From an uncultured Acidimicrobiales bacterium (GTDB taxonomy: Bacteria; Actinomycetota; Acidimicrobiia; Acidimicrobiales; SHLQ01): a stretch of DNA of 35,387 nucleotides. Position numbers and translations under genes: made by a program. The stretch is taken from contig CALHYX010000021.1 in assembly GCA_938041035.1 (NCBI GenBank), positions 1 to 35,387 on the forward strand, written 5' to 3'. The notes under the pieces are model-generated. The model did not search any database. It was not told the origin of the DNA and saw nothing but the letters and a program-made list of their open reading frames with translations. Of the stretch, positions 1 through 8,060 are shown piece by piece. Numbering within the stretch: the first letter of the stretch is position 1; every line of letters begins with the position of its first letter.

Positions 1-1
1 C

Positions 2-1036
2 ACCCAGACCGAAGCAGCCGCAGCCCTCGACGAAGCCCGGCGAGCAATCGAGGCCGGCGGGTTCCTCTTCGACGTCGAGCATATGACCTTCATCGAATAC
101 CTCGAGGTTTGGCTCGAAGGACTCCCACAAACCGACATGAAGCCCGGCACTATCAGCGACTACCGCAACGAGACCCGCCGATACATCAAGCCCCACCTCG
201 GCGACGTGAAGCTCACCAAGCTCACGCCCCTCCACCTCGAACGGCTCTACCGGACCCTCATGGCCGAAGGCGGCCAGAACGGTCGACCGCTGTCACCGAA
301 GACCGTGCTCCGAGTCCACCGAGTGATCCGCAAGGCCATCGGAGACGCCGAACGCAAAGGCATTCTGCAACGCAACGTCGCCCGCCTGGCCGACAAGCCC
401 AGCATCGCCCAGCTCGACACCGAACGCCCGGCATGGACCCCGGACGAACTGCGTACGTTCCTCGCGGCTGCGGAGGGTGACGAGCTCTTCGCCCTCTACC
501 GGCTCGCCGCGCTCACGGGCATGAGAAGGGGAGAGCTGTGCGGTCTCCGCTGGGAAGACGTCGATTTCGCTGGGCAGACGGTTCGAGTTCGCAAGGCCTT
601 GGCGATGATCAATGGCACACCATCGGTGGCTACCCCGAAATCACGCCGCTCCCGCCGAGTCATCGATATCGACGAGCGCACCACGCACATCATGAAGGAA
701 CACCGAGAAGGTCAGCGCGTTGCTGCCGAGTTCGTGGGTGCCGGCTGGCAGGACACCGGCTATGTGTTCACGACCGTTATCGGCACCCACCAACACCCCG
801 ACAACGTCAGCAAGCGCTTCGTCGCCCTCGTCCGCAGAATCGACGTGAAGTACCTCACCCTTCACGGGCTTCGCCACACCCACGCCACCCACCTGCTCGC
901 TATGGGCAAGAACCCGAGAATGGTCAGCGAACGCCTCGGCCACGCCGACGTCGCCTTCACCCTCCAGGTGTACGGACACGTCCTCCCCGGTCACCAACGC
1001 GAAGCCGCGGAGGCTGCAGCGGGGCTGCTGGACTGA
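2..1036 (+). CDS. Tyrosine recombinase / phage-type integrase, N-terminus outside window
   Basis: Site-specific DNA recombinase that would integrate or excise a mobile element. The frame is open from base 2 (TQTEAAAALDEARRAIEAGG...), which looks like an arm-binding domain, so the true start lies left of the window; the ATG at 83 is internal. Counting from that ATG, a SAM-like core-binding domain covers about residues 1-105 and the catalytic domain about 115-317. Catalytic residues are visible: Arg148 (TGMRRGEL), the hairpin Lys186 (TPKS), His261 and Arg264 (HGLRH), His287 (LGHAD) and nucleophile Tyr297 (QVYGH). All are present, so it looks active. It is followed by a low-GC two-gene unit and then tRNA-Lys, a usual attachment target for this family. 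The family call is firm; which element it serves is inference. Confidence 0.95.
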   Translation, partial: TQTEAAAALDEARRAIEAGGFLFDVEHMTFIEYLEVWLEGLPQTDMKPGTISDYRNETRRYIKPHLGDVKLTKLTPLHLERLYRTLMAEGGQNGRPLSPKTVLRVHRVIRKAIGDAERKGILQRNVARLADKPSIAQLDTERPAWTPDELRTFLAAAEGDELFALYRLAALTGMRRGELCGLRWEDVDFAGQTVRVRKALAMINGTPSVATPKSRRSRRVIDIDERTTHIMKEHREGQRVAAEFVGAGWQDTGYVFTTVIGTHQHPDNVSKRFVALVRRIDVKYLTLHGLRHTHATHLLAMGKNPRMVSERLGHADVAFTLQVYGHVLPGHQREAAEAAAGLLD

Positions 1037-1094
1037 GATACCCAACGTGCGGAAAGGACGCGCAAGCCAGGCTTCTGGCGCTCGTCGGCGACGG

Positions 1095-1100
1095 TAGCGT
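1095..1100 (+). promoter_or_regulatory. -10 box for the phosphorylase-fold gene
   Basis: TAGCGT lies six bases before the GTG at 1107, the spacing of a leaderless transcript. The same layout is seen before several other genes here. No clear -35 is seen. Confidence 0.45.
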
Positions 1101-1106
1101 GGACCC

Positions 1107-2231
1107 GTGTCGCTCCAAAATGAACAACGACTTCGCGAGGTGGAGGTCGTTGTGATCGCTCCGAAGTTTGACGAGGCCCTCCCGATGGGCAGCGTTTTCG
1201 GCATCGATATGGGTGAGGCAGCAGATCTCCAGATTGACGATCACTATGCGACGTGGCTGTTTGACCTCAGCGATCGCGCGTGTGCGCTCGTAGTCATGAA
1301 CGAGCAAGGCAGCTTGGATACGCAGCAAGCCACGAGTGCAATCCTGCGTCGTGCAGCGCCGCACTTGATATGCCTTGTGGGTACCGCCCTCGGGCGACAG
1401 GGAAGCGTGGTGCACGCCGATGTCGTCTTGGCGTCTCAGGTTATCGATGCGACGGAGGGCTTCCCGGGGGAGATCAGGCCCGACCACTTTCGCCCGTCCA
1501 GGGCAGTTCTGCAGGACCTCGCCAGGTTCGAAGCAACCGGTTTCGGATCTGACGTTCGCGCTGAATTGGAAGCTCTCTGCCCTGACGGTCAGGAGGATTC
1601 TTTACCCGACGGGCCAAACATCCGCGTGGAACCGTTGGCCGTGGTGCCAAAAGTTGTGAAGTCCGAGTCAGAACAAGAGGCACTGTGGAGGCTTCATCCG
1701 AAGCTGTGTGCCGCAGACATGGAATCCGCTGGCTTTCGGGCTGCTGTCGAAGCGTCCCAAACTGGTCATTGGGTCATTGTCCGGGGAGTATCCGACTTTG
1801 GGTCCGACAAGTCCGGCCAAGAGAAGCGCCGAAATATCGCAGCGTTGGCGGCTGGAATCGCCCTGAAAGTCTTCCTCACGTCGAGTCTGCATGAGGTAGA
1901 TGCAGAGCGAGGCCGAGTTCTAGAAACGGTCTGTTGTTTCTTCCCCGGCTGCGATGTGAAATCTGCCGGGATGGTGGATGGCGAGAGCTATTCACTGCTC
2001 TATCCGTTCGTGACGTTGACCGAGCCACGCCGGGGTGCACTGCTCTGCGACCTACACCACCAACACGCAACCCGAATGCAGATGCAAGACAACCCGGGGA
2101 CTCTCGAGCTATGGGCGAGCAGCGCCGCCGGCCCAGTTGGCTCGACTCGCCACACGTTTATCCAAGACATCCTGGGTGACTCGATCGAGTCGGGGTTGAC
2201 TCAATCGTCCACCATCGATCGAAGGCAGTGA
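1107..2231 (+). CDS. Nucleoside phosphorylase-fold (PNP/MTAN-like) protein with C-terminal Cys/His cluster
   Basis: 374 aa from a GTG start. Residues about 12-260 match the purine nucleoside phosphorylase / MTA-SAH nucleosidase fold. Visible are a VGTALG loop (91-96), the DMES motif (204-207, substrate ribose binding in the family) and a GVSDFG motif with the likely catalytic Asp230. Stand-alone and fused members of this fold occur as effector or sensor domains in bacterial conflict systems, besides their role in nucleoside salvage. Residues 277-318 add a C-x4-C (Cys277, Cys282) and a C-x2-H-H (Cys314, His317, His318), which suggests zinc binding. The next gene starts one base after the stop, so the two form a tight unit. 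Codon use is more A/T-rich than the flanks, suggesting transfer. A salvage enzyme cannot be excluded, but the partner gene and integrase favour a cargo role. Confidence 0.75.
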   Translation: MSLQNEQRLREVEVVVIAPKFDEALPMGSVFGIDMGEAADLQIDDHYATWLFDLSDRACALVVMNEQGSLDTQQATSAILRRAAPHLICLVGTALGRQGSVVHADVVLASQVIDATEGFPGEIRPDHFRPSRAVLQDLARFEATGFGSDVRAELEALCPDGQEDSLPDGPNIRVEPLAVVPKVVKSESEQEALWRLHPKLCAADMESAGFRAAVEASQTGHWVIVRGVSDFGSDKSGQEKRRNIAALAAGIALKVFLTSSLHEVDAERGRVLETVCCFFPGCDVKSAGMVDGESYSLLYPFVTLTEPRRGALLCDLHHQHATRMQMQDNPGTLELWASSAAGPVGSTRHTFIQDILGDSIESGLTQSSTIDRRQ

Positions 2232-2232
2232 T

Positions 2233-3906
2233 ATGGCAGATCCAGCACGCAACTACACACGTGCGACCCGTTCGGCACTCGTGGCTCTTTCGCAAGGAAC
2301 TTGCTACGAGCCTGATTGCATAAGGCCGTTGATCGAATTCGATGAAGAGGGCGAGCCGTATACCAACTTCGACATAGCCCATATACGCGATGCGAGGCCG
2401 GGCAATCGATACGTGGAGGAAATGACTGATGAGGAACGGGCAAACTTCAAGAATCTTGTTCTGCTATGTCGCATCCACCACACGAAGGTCGACAAAACCC
2501 ACCCCGAGCGGTACTCGATAGAGACTCTTGAGCAATGGAAGCGCGATGCGGCCGACGGGGATCTAGCGGAGGTAGACATCGCCGAAAGCGAAGACATGCT
2601 CGGGGACCTTCTGCGCAGTGCAGCCTCAGCGATCAAGGAGTCGACGACGGGCAACCAACTCGGCGACCTCTTCCGGGAAGTCGAGAGGTTTATTTCGCTC
2701 GCCAACGGCTGGGTGGACAAAGTCAACAGTGTCTGGGAGGAGCTCGAGGGGGCGCGTGCAGCGCTAAAGCCGCTTCGAGCGGTCCAGGATGGGAAACCTA
2801 TTGTTCTCCAACCCGAGCTGCCACCTTCGACAATTTCGGCTTACCAATCGCGAGCCGAGGCAGCGGTTCACTCCGGCATGGATGAGCTCAATGGCGCGCG
2901 ACCAGCAACCAGGGAGGCCGCGGCAGCAGTCGCCGGCGCATCAGGCGAGGATCTCTACGACTACACGGACTGGCTTGGGCGCGCGCAGGAGGAGCTAGTC
3001 AGAGCGTTCGGCGCATGGGACCAGTCTGGATATCGAGCCGCTGTCGACGGTCTCGTCCTGAGTCGTGACGCCTTCGCTCAGGTGGCTAGAGGTGAAGGTC
3101 GGCCTCCGATCCCGCCGCCGGCTGCCGAGCCGCAGAAGCCTGAACCAACTGTCTCCGATCATGCAACGTCTGAAATTGAGGACCTGGCTGAAAGAGCGCA
3201 GGCAGCACGTTCCCATCCCGAGGTGGCCAAACAGGTTCTTGCCGATCTTTTGCAAGCCGGCGACGCAGCATCCAATGCTCGGAAGATTGGCCCAATCGGG
3301 TCGGATCCATTCGAAACGTGTGGATTCTGGGTGGCTCACTTTCTGAAGATGCTTCCAGACATCGACTTGGAGTCGTCGCTTGAACAAATCGGAGGCTTGC
3401 AGCACTTCGAGTTCCGCCTTCACGCGGGAAAGCAGCTCTACCACGCATTCGACGGCGACAGCGATGCTCAGGCCACGATCGCAGCTGCTGGGCTAGAGAT
3501 GATCGAAACCGAAGCTGCGTCGACCGAGTCCGGTCTAGTCGCGCATGGCTACGTAGGTGACGCAGTTCGAGTGGCTATCTGGACTTGGGAGTGGTGGGGC
3601 GGCGCGCCTAGCGGGCCACGAGAGGACCTACTGCGCTCACTGGAGGCGGAGGGGCCGTGCCTCATCCTGCGAACGTTCGCCAATCACGCAACGATCAATG
3701 GCTCTAGCCAGCTGACTTTTTACGGGGGCCGTCAGGCCATTCCAGATGATCCGCTGCCGCTTGTCCGGGACGAGTTGCTTGACGCGATCGCTGAACACCA
3801 TGAAGACGTCCAACCTGCGCCGAGTATGCCTGCCAGCGGTGATGGCCAGGAAGCGTGCCTTAATCTCGTCAGCGAGTACCTGTTGATCACAGCAACTTCG
3901 GGGTAG
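2233..3906 (+). CDS. HNH endonuclease-like protein with long helical C-terminus
   Basis: 557 aa. Residues 20-105 are an HNH-type nuclease domain: zinc pairs C24-x4-C29 and C79-x2-H82-H83, a putative catalytic His50 (DIAHI), Asn74 (FKNLVLLC) and a closing L-x2-W-K segment. This form of HNH is common in bacterial defence effectors. About 110-280 is predicted mostly helical, possibly coiled coil. A Pro-rich linker (PPIPPPAAEPQKPEP) follows at about 285-300. The last 250 residues are alpha-rich, match nothing I recognise, and may sense or oligomerise. The gene starts one base after the preceding phosphorylase-fold gene and is the last before the tRNA pair. Its base composition is less GC-rich than the genes beyond the tRNAs. 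The nuclease call is good; the biological role is inference. Confidence 0.8.
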   Translation: MADPARNYTRATRSALVALSQGTCYEPDCIRPLIEFDEEGEPYTNFDIAHIRDARPGNRYVEEMTDEERANFKNLVLLCRIHHTKVDKTHPERYSIETLEQWKRDAADGDLAEVDIAESEDMLGDLLRSAASAIKESTTGNQLGDLFREVERFISLANGWVDKVNSVWEELEGARAALKPLRAVQDGKPIVLQPELPPSTISAYQSRAEAAVHSGMDELNGARPATREAAAAVAGASGEDLYDYTDWLGRAQEELVRAFGAWDQSGYRAAVDGLVLSRDAFAQVARGEGRPPIPPPAAEPQKPEPTVSDHATSEIEDLAERAQAARSHPEVAKQVLADLLQAGDAASNARKIGPIGSDPFETCGFWVAHFLKMLPDIDLESSLEQIGGLQHFEFRLHAGKQLYHAFDGDSDAQATIAAAGLEMIETEAASTESGLVAHGYVGDAVRVAIWTWEWWGGAPSGPREDLLRSLEAEGPCLILRTFANHATINGSSQLTFYGGRQAIPDDPLPLVRDELLDAIAEHHEDVQPAPSMPASGDGQEACLNLVSEYLLITATSG

Positions 3907-3996
3907 CTGTTCCTGGGTCGCTTCGACGAGAGTCGGAAGGCAAGGGCGGTCGCGTGAGAACCGTGGCCGCTCTTGACGAAAACATCGCGGAACCAA

Positions 3997-4016
3997 TGTG
4001 ACCACCGTGTGACCAC
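3997..4016 (+). repeat. Two 9-bp direct repeats, 11-bp period, near tRNA-Lys
   Basis: TGTGACCAC occurs at 3997-4005 and again at 4008-4016, about one helical turn apart. They lie between the HNH gene and the 3' end of tRNA-Lys. Short direct repeats of this kind are typical arm sites for tyrosine integrases; that role is inferred. Confidence 0.45.
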
Positions 4017-4041
4017 GGGCCCGTCTCGGGCGAAAACGGCA

Positions 4042-4082
4042 AGATCCCAGAACCGGCAAATTCGTTGCCAGCACTGGGATCT
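4042..4082 (-). terminator. Long imperfect hairpin just after tRNA-Lys
   Basis: A 9-bp outer stem (AGATCCCAG with CTGGGATCT) encloses an inner 5-bp stem (GGCAA with TTGCC) separated by symmetric 4-base internal loops. It begins five bases after the encoded CCA of tRNA-Lys on the minus strand and is followed shortly by a TTTT run. It may be the terminator of the tRNA-His/tRNA-Lys transcript. An alternative is an inverted recombination core for the nearby integrase. Confidence 0.5.
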
Positions 4083-4086
4083 CGAA

Positions 4087-4162
4087 TGGTACGCCCCCTG
4101 GGACTTGAACCCAGAACCTGCGGATTAAGAGTCCGATGCTCTGCCAATTGAGCTAGAGGCGC
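4087..4162 (-). tRNA. tRNA-Lys (anticodon CTT)
   Basis: A full cloverleaf on the minus strand: acceptor GCGCCTC with GGGGCGT (with G-U pairs), D arm GCTC/GAGC, anticodon loop CTCTTAA giving CTT, and T arm CTGGG-TTCAAGT-CCCAG. The discriminator A is at 4090 and CCA is encoded at 4087-4089. It lies downstream of tRNA-His, probably on one transcript. Its 3' end faces the integrase-bearing region, as expected for an att target. Confidence 0.95.
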
Positions 4163-4215
4163 CTGTACGAACCCGATGGTACTCCGGTCGGAGCCGGAAA
4201 CCTTCGGATTCGAAG

Positions 4216-4293
4216 TGGGGTGACCGACGGGATTCGAACCCGCGACAACCGCGACCACAACGCGGGGCTCTACCGGACTGAGCTACGGCCACC
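4216..4293 (-). tRNA. tRNA-His (anticodon GTG)
   Basis: A cloverleaf on the minus strand with acceptor GTGGCCG pairing CGGTCAC, anticodon stem CCGCG/CGCGG, loop TTGTGGT giving GTG, and T arm GCGGG-TTCGAAT-CCCGT. The extra G-1 (4293) opposite C73 (4219), a hallmark of tRNA-His, is encoded, as is CCA (4216-4218). It is upstream of tRNA-Lys with a 53-base spacer. AT-rich TAACAT lies upstream at 4313-4318 (minus) and may be the -10. Confidence 0.95.
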
Positions 4294-4422
4294 ATGTATG
4301 TATTGCGGCCCACATGTTACTCACTGGCGAGCCCGGCGCGACAACTAGTTACCGACGAGCCCGGCCAACCCCGTTCCGACCATACGGCGACTGGCCCAGA
4401 CAAAACTGTCTCACCCCCTCCG

Positions 4423-4428
4423 TACTGT
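4423..4428 (+). promoter_or_regulatory. -10 box for the DUF222/HNH gene
   Basis: TACTGT is six bases upstream of the ATG at 4435, consistent with a leaderless mRNA. This supports 4435 over the in-frame ATG at 4294, which abuts the 5' end of tRNA-His. Confidence 0.5.
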
Positions 4429-4434
4429 GTGTTC

Positions 4435-5814
4435 ATGGTCCAAACCCACCGATCCGACGCCACCGAGGAGGGGCAGCGAGGCGCCGATCGCCGCGCCGTT
4501 CCCGGCTCGGCGTGGCCGTCGCTTGGCGCGGGTCCGTCGGGTCCGTCGTCGGCGGGTCTCCACGCGTTGGGCGACACCATCCGGTCGGCGAACCTCGACA
4601 GTGCGGTTGCCCAGATCGCCGGACTGCGCCGTTGGATCGATGTCGTCGAGGTCGAGGTCGTGGCCCAGCACCAGGCCGCAGGCGTCGACAACCGCCACAT
4701 CGAACAGCAGCTCCAGCGCGTCGGTCGGGCCACCCGGCGCGACTCGCGTCGGCTCACCCGTCGCGGCGAGGCCGTGCAGGCCAACCCGGCATTGATCGAC
4801 CTGTTGGTGTCGGGCGAGCTCGGCACCGCGCACCTCGACGCCATCGCGTCTGCGGTGGCTGAACTCGGCCCCGAAGCGGCCTCGGCGCCCGACCTGCTGG
4901 CGTCGCTGGCCAATGTGTCTGCCGACCAGGCCCGCGGCACCGCCCGCGACTGGGTGCACGCCCAGAAGAGCCCCGACGACATCGAAGACGCCGAACGCAA
5001 ACGCCGCCGCCGGCGCGACATGCGCACGTTCACCGACGCCGACGACGATGTGTCGGTTCTTCAGTTGCGCGGCGACCGGGCATCGATCGGCGAGATGAAG
5101 CAGGCGATCCAGGCCGCGGCCAAGCGACTCTACGAGCGCGATGGCGGGCGAGACCGGCCGGCCAGCGAGCACCCTCGCACCTACGACCAGCGGTTGTTCG
5201 ACGCCGCCCACGGCCTGATCACCGGCGCCGATGCTGATACCGGCAGCGGTCTGGTCAGGAGCCCGGGAACGGCGCGCCCGACGGTCGTATTCGTCCATCA
5301 CCCCAAGGGGACGGGCGGCAGCGACTCGCCCGGCCGCAGCGAGCTGGTGGGGGAGGGGCCGGTATCGGCCGACCGGGTCGCCTCGGTGCTGGCCGACGGC
5401 GCCAACCTCGTGGGCATGATCTGCGACGACGACGGCGAGGTTCTGTGGCAGGGGCGGGCCAAACGCCACGCCACCAACCAGCAGTTCCTGGCCCTCGTCG
5501 TGCGCGACGGCGGCTGCGTGTTGTGCCGCGCCAGCCACCTTCATTGCGAGGCCCACCACCTGACACCGTGGAATGCCCCGGCGAAGGGGCGCACGAACAT
5601 CGACGAGATGGCCCTGCTGTGCAGTGGCTGTCACCACCAACTCCACGACGGCGAGCAGACCCTGTTCCGCGATCGCCGCACCGGGGTGTGGCGAACCCGG
5701 CCGGCAACGCCGGCGGAAACCCCGAATCGATCACCTCACCGGGGTTCGACGCGCCGCGGCGCGACAACCCGGGCCGATCCGGGGTGCCGCGCCGACACAC
5801 GAGCGGGGTTGTGA
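4435..5814 (+). CDS. DUF222 (13E12 repeat) / HNH endonuclease domain protein
   Basis: 459 aa from the ATG at 4435; an in-frame ATG at 4294 is rejected because it abuts tRNA-His. The helical DUF222 region covers about residues 50-300 and is rich in Arg, Asp and Ala. The C-terminal HNH domain has the C-x2-C pair (CVLC), the EAHHLTPW motif, an NIDEMALLC segment and a final C-x2-C-H-H cluster. This family is multicopy in actinobacteria and linked with REP13E12-type elements; no cellular role is firmly known. The last 50 residues are low-complexity Arg/Thr/Pro and probably disordered. GC-rich codon use matches the chromosome, unlike the other HNH gene across the tRNAs. Confidence 0.9.
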   Translation: MVQTHRSDATEEGQRGADRRAVPGSAWPSLGAGPSGPSSAGLHALGDTIRSANLDSAVAQIAGLRRWIDVVEVEVVAQHQAAGVDNRHIEQQLQRVGRATRRDSRRLTRRGEAVQANPALIDLLVSGELGTAHLDAIASAVAELGPEAASAPDLLASLANVSADQARGTARDWVHAQKSPDDIEDAERKRRRRRDMRTFTDADDDVSVLQLRGDRASIGEMKQAIQAAAKRLYERDGGRDRPASEHPRTYDQRLFDAAHGLITGADADTGSGLVRSPGTARPTVVFVHHPKGTGGSDSPGRSELVGEGPVSADRVASVLADGANLVGMICDDDGEVLWQGRAKRHATNQQFLALVVRDGGCVLCRASHLHCEAHHLTPWNAPAKGRTNIDEMALLCSGCHHQLHDGEQTLFRDRRTGVWRTRPATPAETPNRSPHRGSTRRGATTRADPGCRADTRAGL

Positions 5815-5837
5815 TGGAAGGTGTGATGGAGGGCGGG

Positions 5838-6152
5838 TCAGCCCATGTCAATGCACTCGGAGATCTGCACGGTGAGGCCGTTGGCCACCACCGGGCATCC
5901 CTTGGCGATCTCGGCCGCGGCGGCCGCATCGGCGGTCTTCACGATGGTGTAGCCGGTGAGCTGGGCCGGGGCATCGGTGCTGCCGTCGGCGTTGATAGCG
6001 GTATGGGTCGAGAACGGCGCACCGCCGTCGACCAGTGCGTCGCCCATGGTGCCGTACCAGGCACCCCATTCGGCCATGGCCGCTTCGATCGCCGCCGGGT
6101 CGCTCGGCATTTCGCCGCCGTCGCCGTGATAGCTGAGTACGTAGTTCGGCAT
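5838..6152 (-). CDS. YCII-related (DGPF-type) domain protein
   Basis: 104 aa, a normal length for the family. MPNYVLSYHGDG at the start, the central W-x2-W-Y segment, LTGYTIVKTAD and the final GLTVQISEC fit the YCII ferredoxin-like dimeric fold. Such proteins often sit beside ECF sigma genes, but here the neighbour is a divergent FHA-cyclase. GGAGG lies seven bases before the ATG, so this gene has a leader with a Shine-Dalgarno site, unlike the leaderless genes around it. Its precise function is unknown. Confidence 0.85.
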   Translation of the reverse strand: MPNYVLSYHGDGGEMPSDPAAIEAAMAEWGAWYGTMGDALVDGGAPFSTHTAINADGSTDAPAQLTGYTIVKTADAAAAAEIAKGCPVVANGLTVQISECIDMG

Positions 6153-6387
6153 TGCATTTCCTCCGTGGGTTGCGGGCCTCGTGTTGTGCCCGGGGTTCCG
6201 TTACTTGCTGTTGTCGAAGGCGGGTTGCCCCGGCTTCTGTCACTACGACGAACGCCGGCGCCGAGGATCGACACCTTTCGACACTATTCCTCCGAACTTT
6301 TTCGTGACGCCGCGAATCCGCTCGTGGGGCGGGTGAGGCTGGTGAGGCGGGCAAAACCGCGGCAGCCGACCGTTTTCGCTTCCCGGC

Positions 6388-6393
6388 TACGCT
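6388..6393 (+). promoter_or_regulatory. -10 box for the FHA-cyclase gene
   Basis: TACGCT lies six bases before the GTG at 6400, with no Shine-Dalgarno site between, consistent with a leaderless mRNA. Confidence 0.5.
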
Positions 6394-6399
6394 TGAGCG

Positions 6400-7362
6400 G
6401 TGGCCAGACCCGTCGTCGTGATCCGTCAACCGAACCGCACGCCGATTCATCTGGCCATCGATGGGCCCATCGATCTCGGCCGCGAGTGCGACGGCTTACT
6501 GCTCGCCGACGGCCAGGTGTCGCGCCGTCACCTGCAGCTCGACATGGTCGACGGCGAGGTGGTCGCCACCGACCAGGGGTCGACCAACGGAACGACCATC
6601 GACGGCCACTCGATCGACGGGCCGACGGTGCTCACCGCCGGGGCGAAGCTGCTCCTGGGTGGCACCACGATCGAACTCGACGGCGTCACCAGCGAGGGCG
6701 GGGGAACCCCGACCACGGCGGTCGGTGGGGCGACGCCGGAGCCGCCCCCTCGACCCCAGACCGGTATCGACATCGTTTCGGAGGCGGTGGTGCAGGCGGT
6801 GGGCGACAACGCCGTCGACGTGGGGGCGATCCGCAACGACGAGGGCACCGTCACCATCGTTTTCAGCGACATCGAGGCCTCCACCGAACGCAACGTGGCG
6901 TTGGGCGATGCGGTGTGGTTCGAGGTGCTGGGCAAACACAACGCGGTGGTCGAGTACCACGTGAATCGCCACGGCGGCACCATCATCAAGAACCAGGGCG
7001 ACGGGTTCATGCTCAGTTTCCCGAGCGCTCGGCGAGCGTTGCAGTGCATGATCGCCGTGCAGGGCGAGTTGGCCAAGAACGCCGAGAGCGATGGCGAGCG
7101 GGCCGTGCGCATTCGGGTGGGCATGCACACCGGCGAGGTGTTGCGCGATGACGACGGCGACATGTTCGGTCAACACGTCGTGGTCGCCGCCCGGGTGGCG
7201 AACCTGGCCGAGGGTGGCGAGATCCTGGTGTCGGCACTGGTGCGCGAGATCGTGGCCTCTCGCGGCGACGTCGTGTTCGGTGACGCACGCGAGGTCGACC
7301 TCAAGGGCATCGGAGGCCAGACCGTCTACCCGGTCGACTGGAGCCGACAGCTCCTCGACTGA
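6400..7362 (+). CDS. FHA domain-class III adenylate cyclase
   Basis: 320 aa from a GTG start. Residues 5-95 form an FHA phosphothreonine-binding domain: Arg28 (LGR), Ser41-Arg42-His44 (SRRH) and Asn63-Gly64 (STNG). A flexible linker leads to a class III cyclase domain at about 148-315. Metal-binding Asp157 (FSDIEAST) and Asp201 (NQGDGF) are present, Lys197 and Asp254 fit ATP recognition, and Arg265 (AAR) is kept. The usual transition-state Asn two residues before AAR is Val261, so activity may be low or of a variant type. It likely makes cAMP in response to a Ser/Thr-kinase phosphorylation partner; no kinase gene is in the window. It is soluble, with no membrane segment. Confidence 0.9.
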   Translation: MARPVVVIRQPNRTPIHLAIDGPIDLGRECDGLLLADGQVSRRHLQLDMVDGEVVATDQGSTNGTTIDGHSIDGPTVLTAGAKLLLGGTTIELDGVTSEGGGTPTTAVGGATPEPPPRPQTGIDIVSEAVVQAVGDNAVDVGAIRNDEGTVTIVFSDIEASTERNVALGDAVWFEVLGKHNAVVEYHVNRHGGTIIKNQGDGFMLSFPSARRALQCMIAVQGELAKNAESDGERAVRIRVGMHTGEVLRDDDGDMFGQHVVVAARVANLAEGGEILVSALVREIVASRGDVVFGDAREVDLKGIGGQTVYPVDWSRQLLD

Positions 7363-7505
7363 GCCTGTCGGGGTCCAGGAGCTCCCTCGGCCCGCGCCGG
7401 GGACCCAGTGCCGCCCCACCGGGCGTCCGGACGTGCCGGCCACCCTGGCCGGATGGCCAGGCGAGAACCAGCGGAACGGATGGCGACGGGGTCGGGCGGT
7501 CCGCG

Positions 7506-7511
7506 TACCGT
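7506..7511 (+). promoter_or_regulatory. -10 box for the deazaflavin reductase gene
   Basis: TACCGT lies seven bases before the ATG at 7519, which favours this start over the ATG at 7513. Confidence 0.45.
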
Positions 7512-7518
7512 GATGACC

Positions 7519-8028
7519 ATGTCTTCCAGCACGCCGTCTTCCTCCACGCCGCCCTCCGCCACCTCTGACAAGAAACGTGAACCGTTCCTGCCGCCCCGCT
7601 GGGTCATCACCACCGCCTGGAGGATCCACCGGGCGCTGTACCGCTGGAGCGGCGGCCGATTCGGTCTGCGCGATGCCCGCCCGGACCGGTACGGGCTGGC
7701 GCAGCTGACCACCACCGGTCGACGCAGCGGCGAAGCCCGCAGCGTGATGATCGGCTTCTTTACCGACGGCGACGACCTGGTGACCATGGCCATGAACGGG
7801 TGGGGCGAGGCCGAGCCGGCCTGGTGGCTGAACCTGCAGGCCGAACCAACGGCCACCCTGACCCTGCCCGACCGCACCATCGAGGTGGTCGGCGCCGCGG
7901 CGGAGGGCAGCGAACACGATCGGCTGTGGGATCGGTGGCGCGAACTCGACAAGGACCTCGACGGTTGGGCCGCCCGCCGTCCCGGCAAGACCGCAGTGGT
8001 GGTACTGACCCCGGTCGAGACGGGATGA
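7519..8028 (+). CDS. Deazaflavin (F420)-dependent nitroreductase-family protein
   Basis: 169 aa. The motif LAQLTTTGRRSGEARSV, followed by an Asp-Gly-Asp turn, an AWWLNLQAEPTATL segment and a final AVVVLTPVE strand, is the signature of the DDN-like split-beta-barrel family. Members use coenzyme F420H2 to reduce nitro compounds or quinones, and many have unknown substrates. The first 20 residues are Ser/Thr/Pro-rich and probably flexible. It is transcribed alone and converges with the MltG-like gene. F420 binding is expected from the family and is not proven by the sequence. Confidence 0.88.
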   Translation: MSSSTPSSSTPPSATSDKKREPFLPPRWVITTAWRIHRALYRWSGGRFGLRDARPDRYGLAQLTTTGRRSGEARSVMIGFFTDGDDLVTMAMNGWGEAEPAWWLNLQAEPTATLTLPDRTIEVVGAAAEGSEHDRLWDRWRELDKDLDGWAARRPGKTAVVVLTPVETG

Positions 8029-8060
8029 CCGGGCCGGGGCGTTATCTCGTTGGACCGAGC

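Noticed and set aside
4294..4434. Upstream extension of the DUF222/HNH protein
   Set aside because: The ATG at 4294 touches the 5' end of tRNA-His; a -10 box selects 4435.
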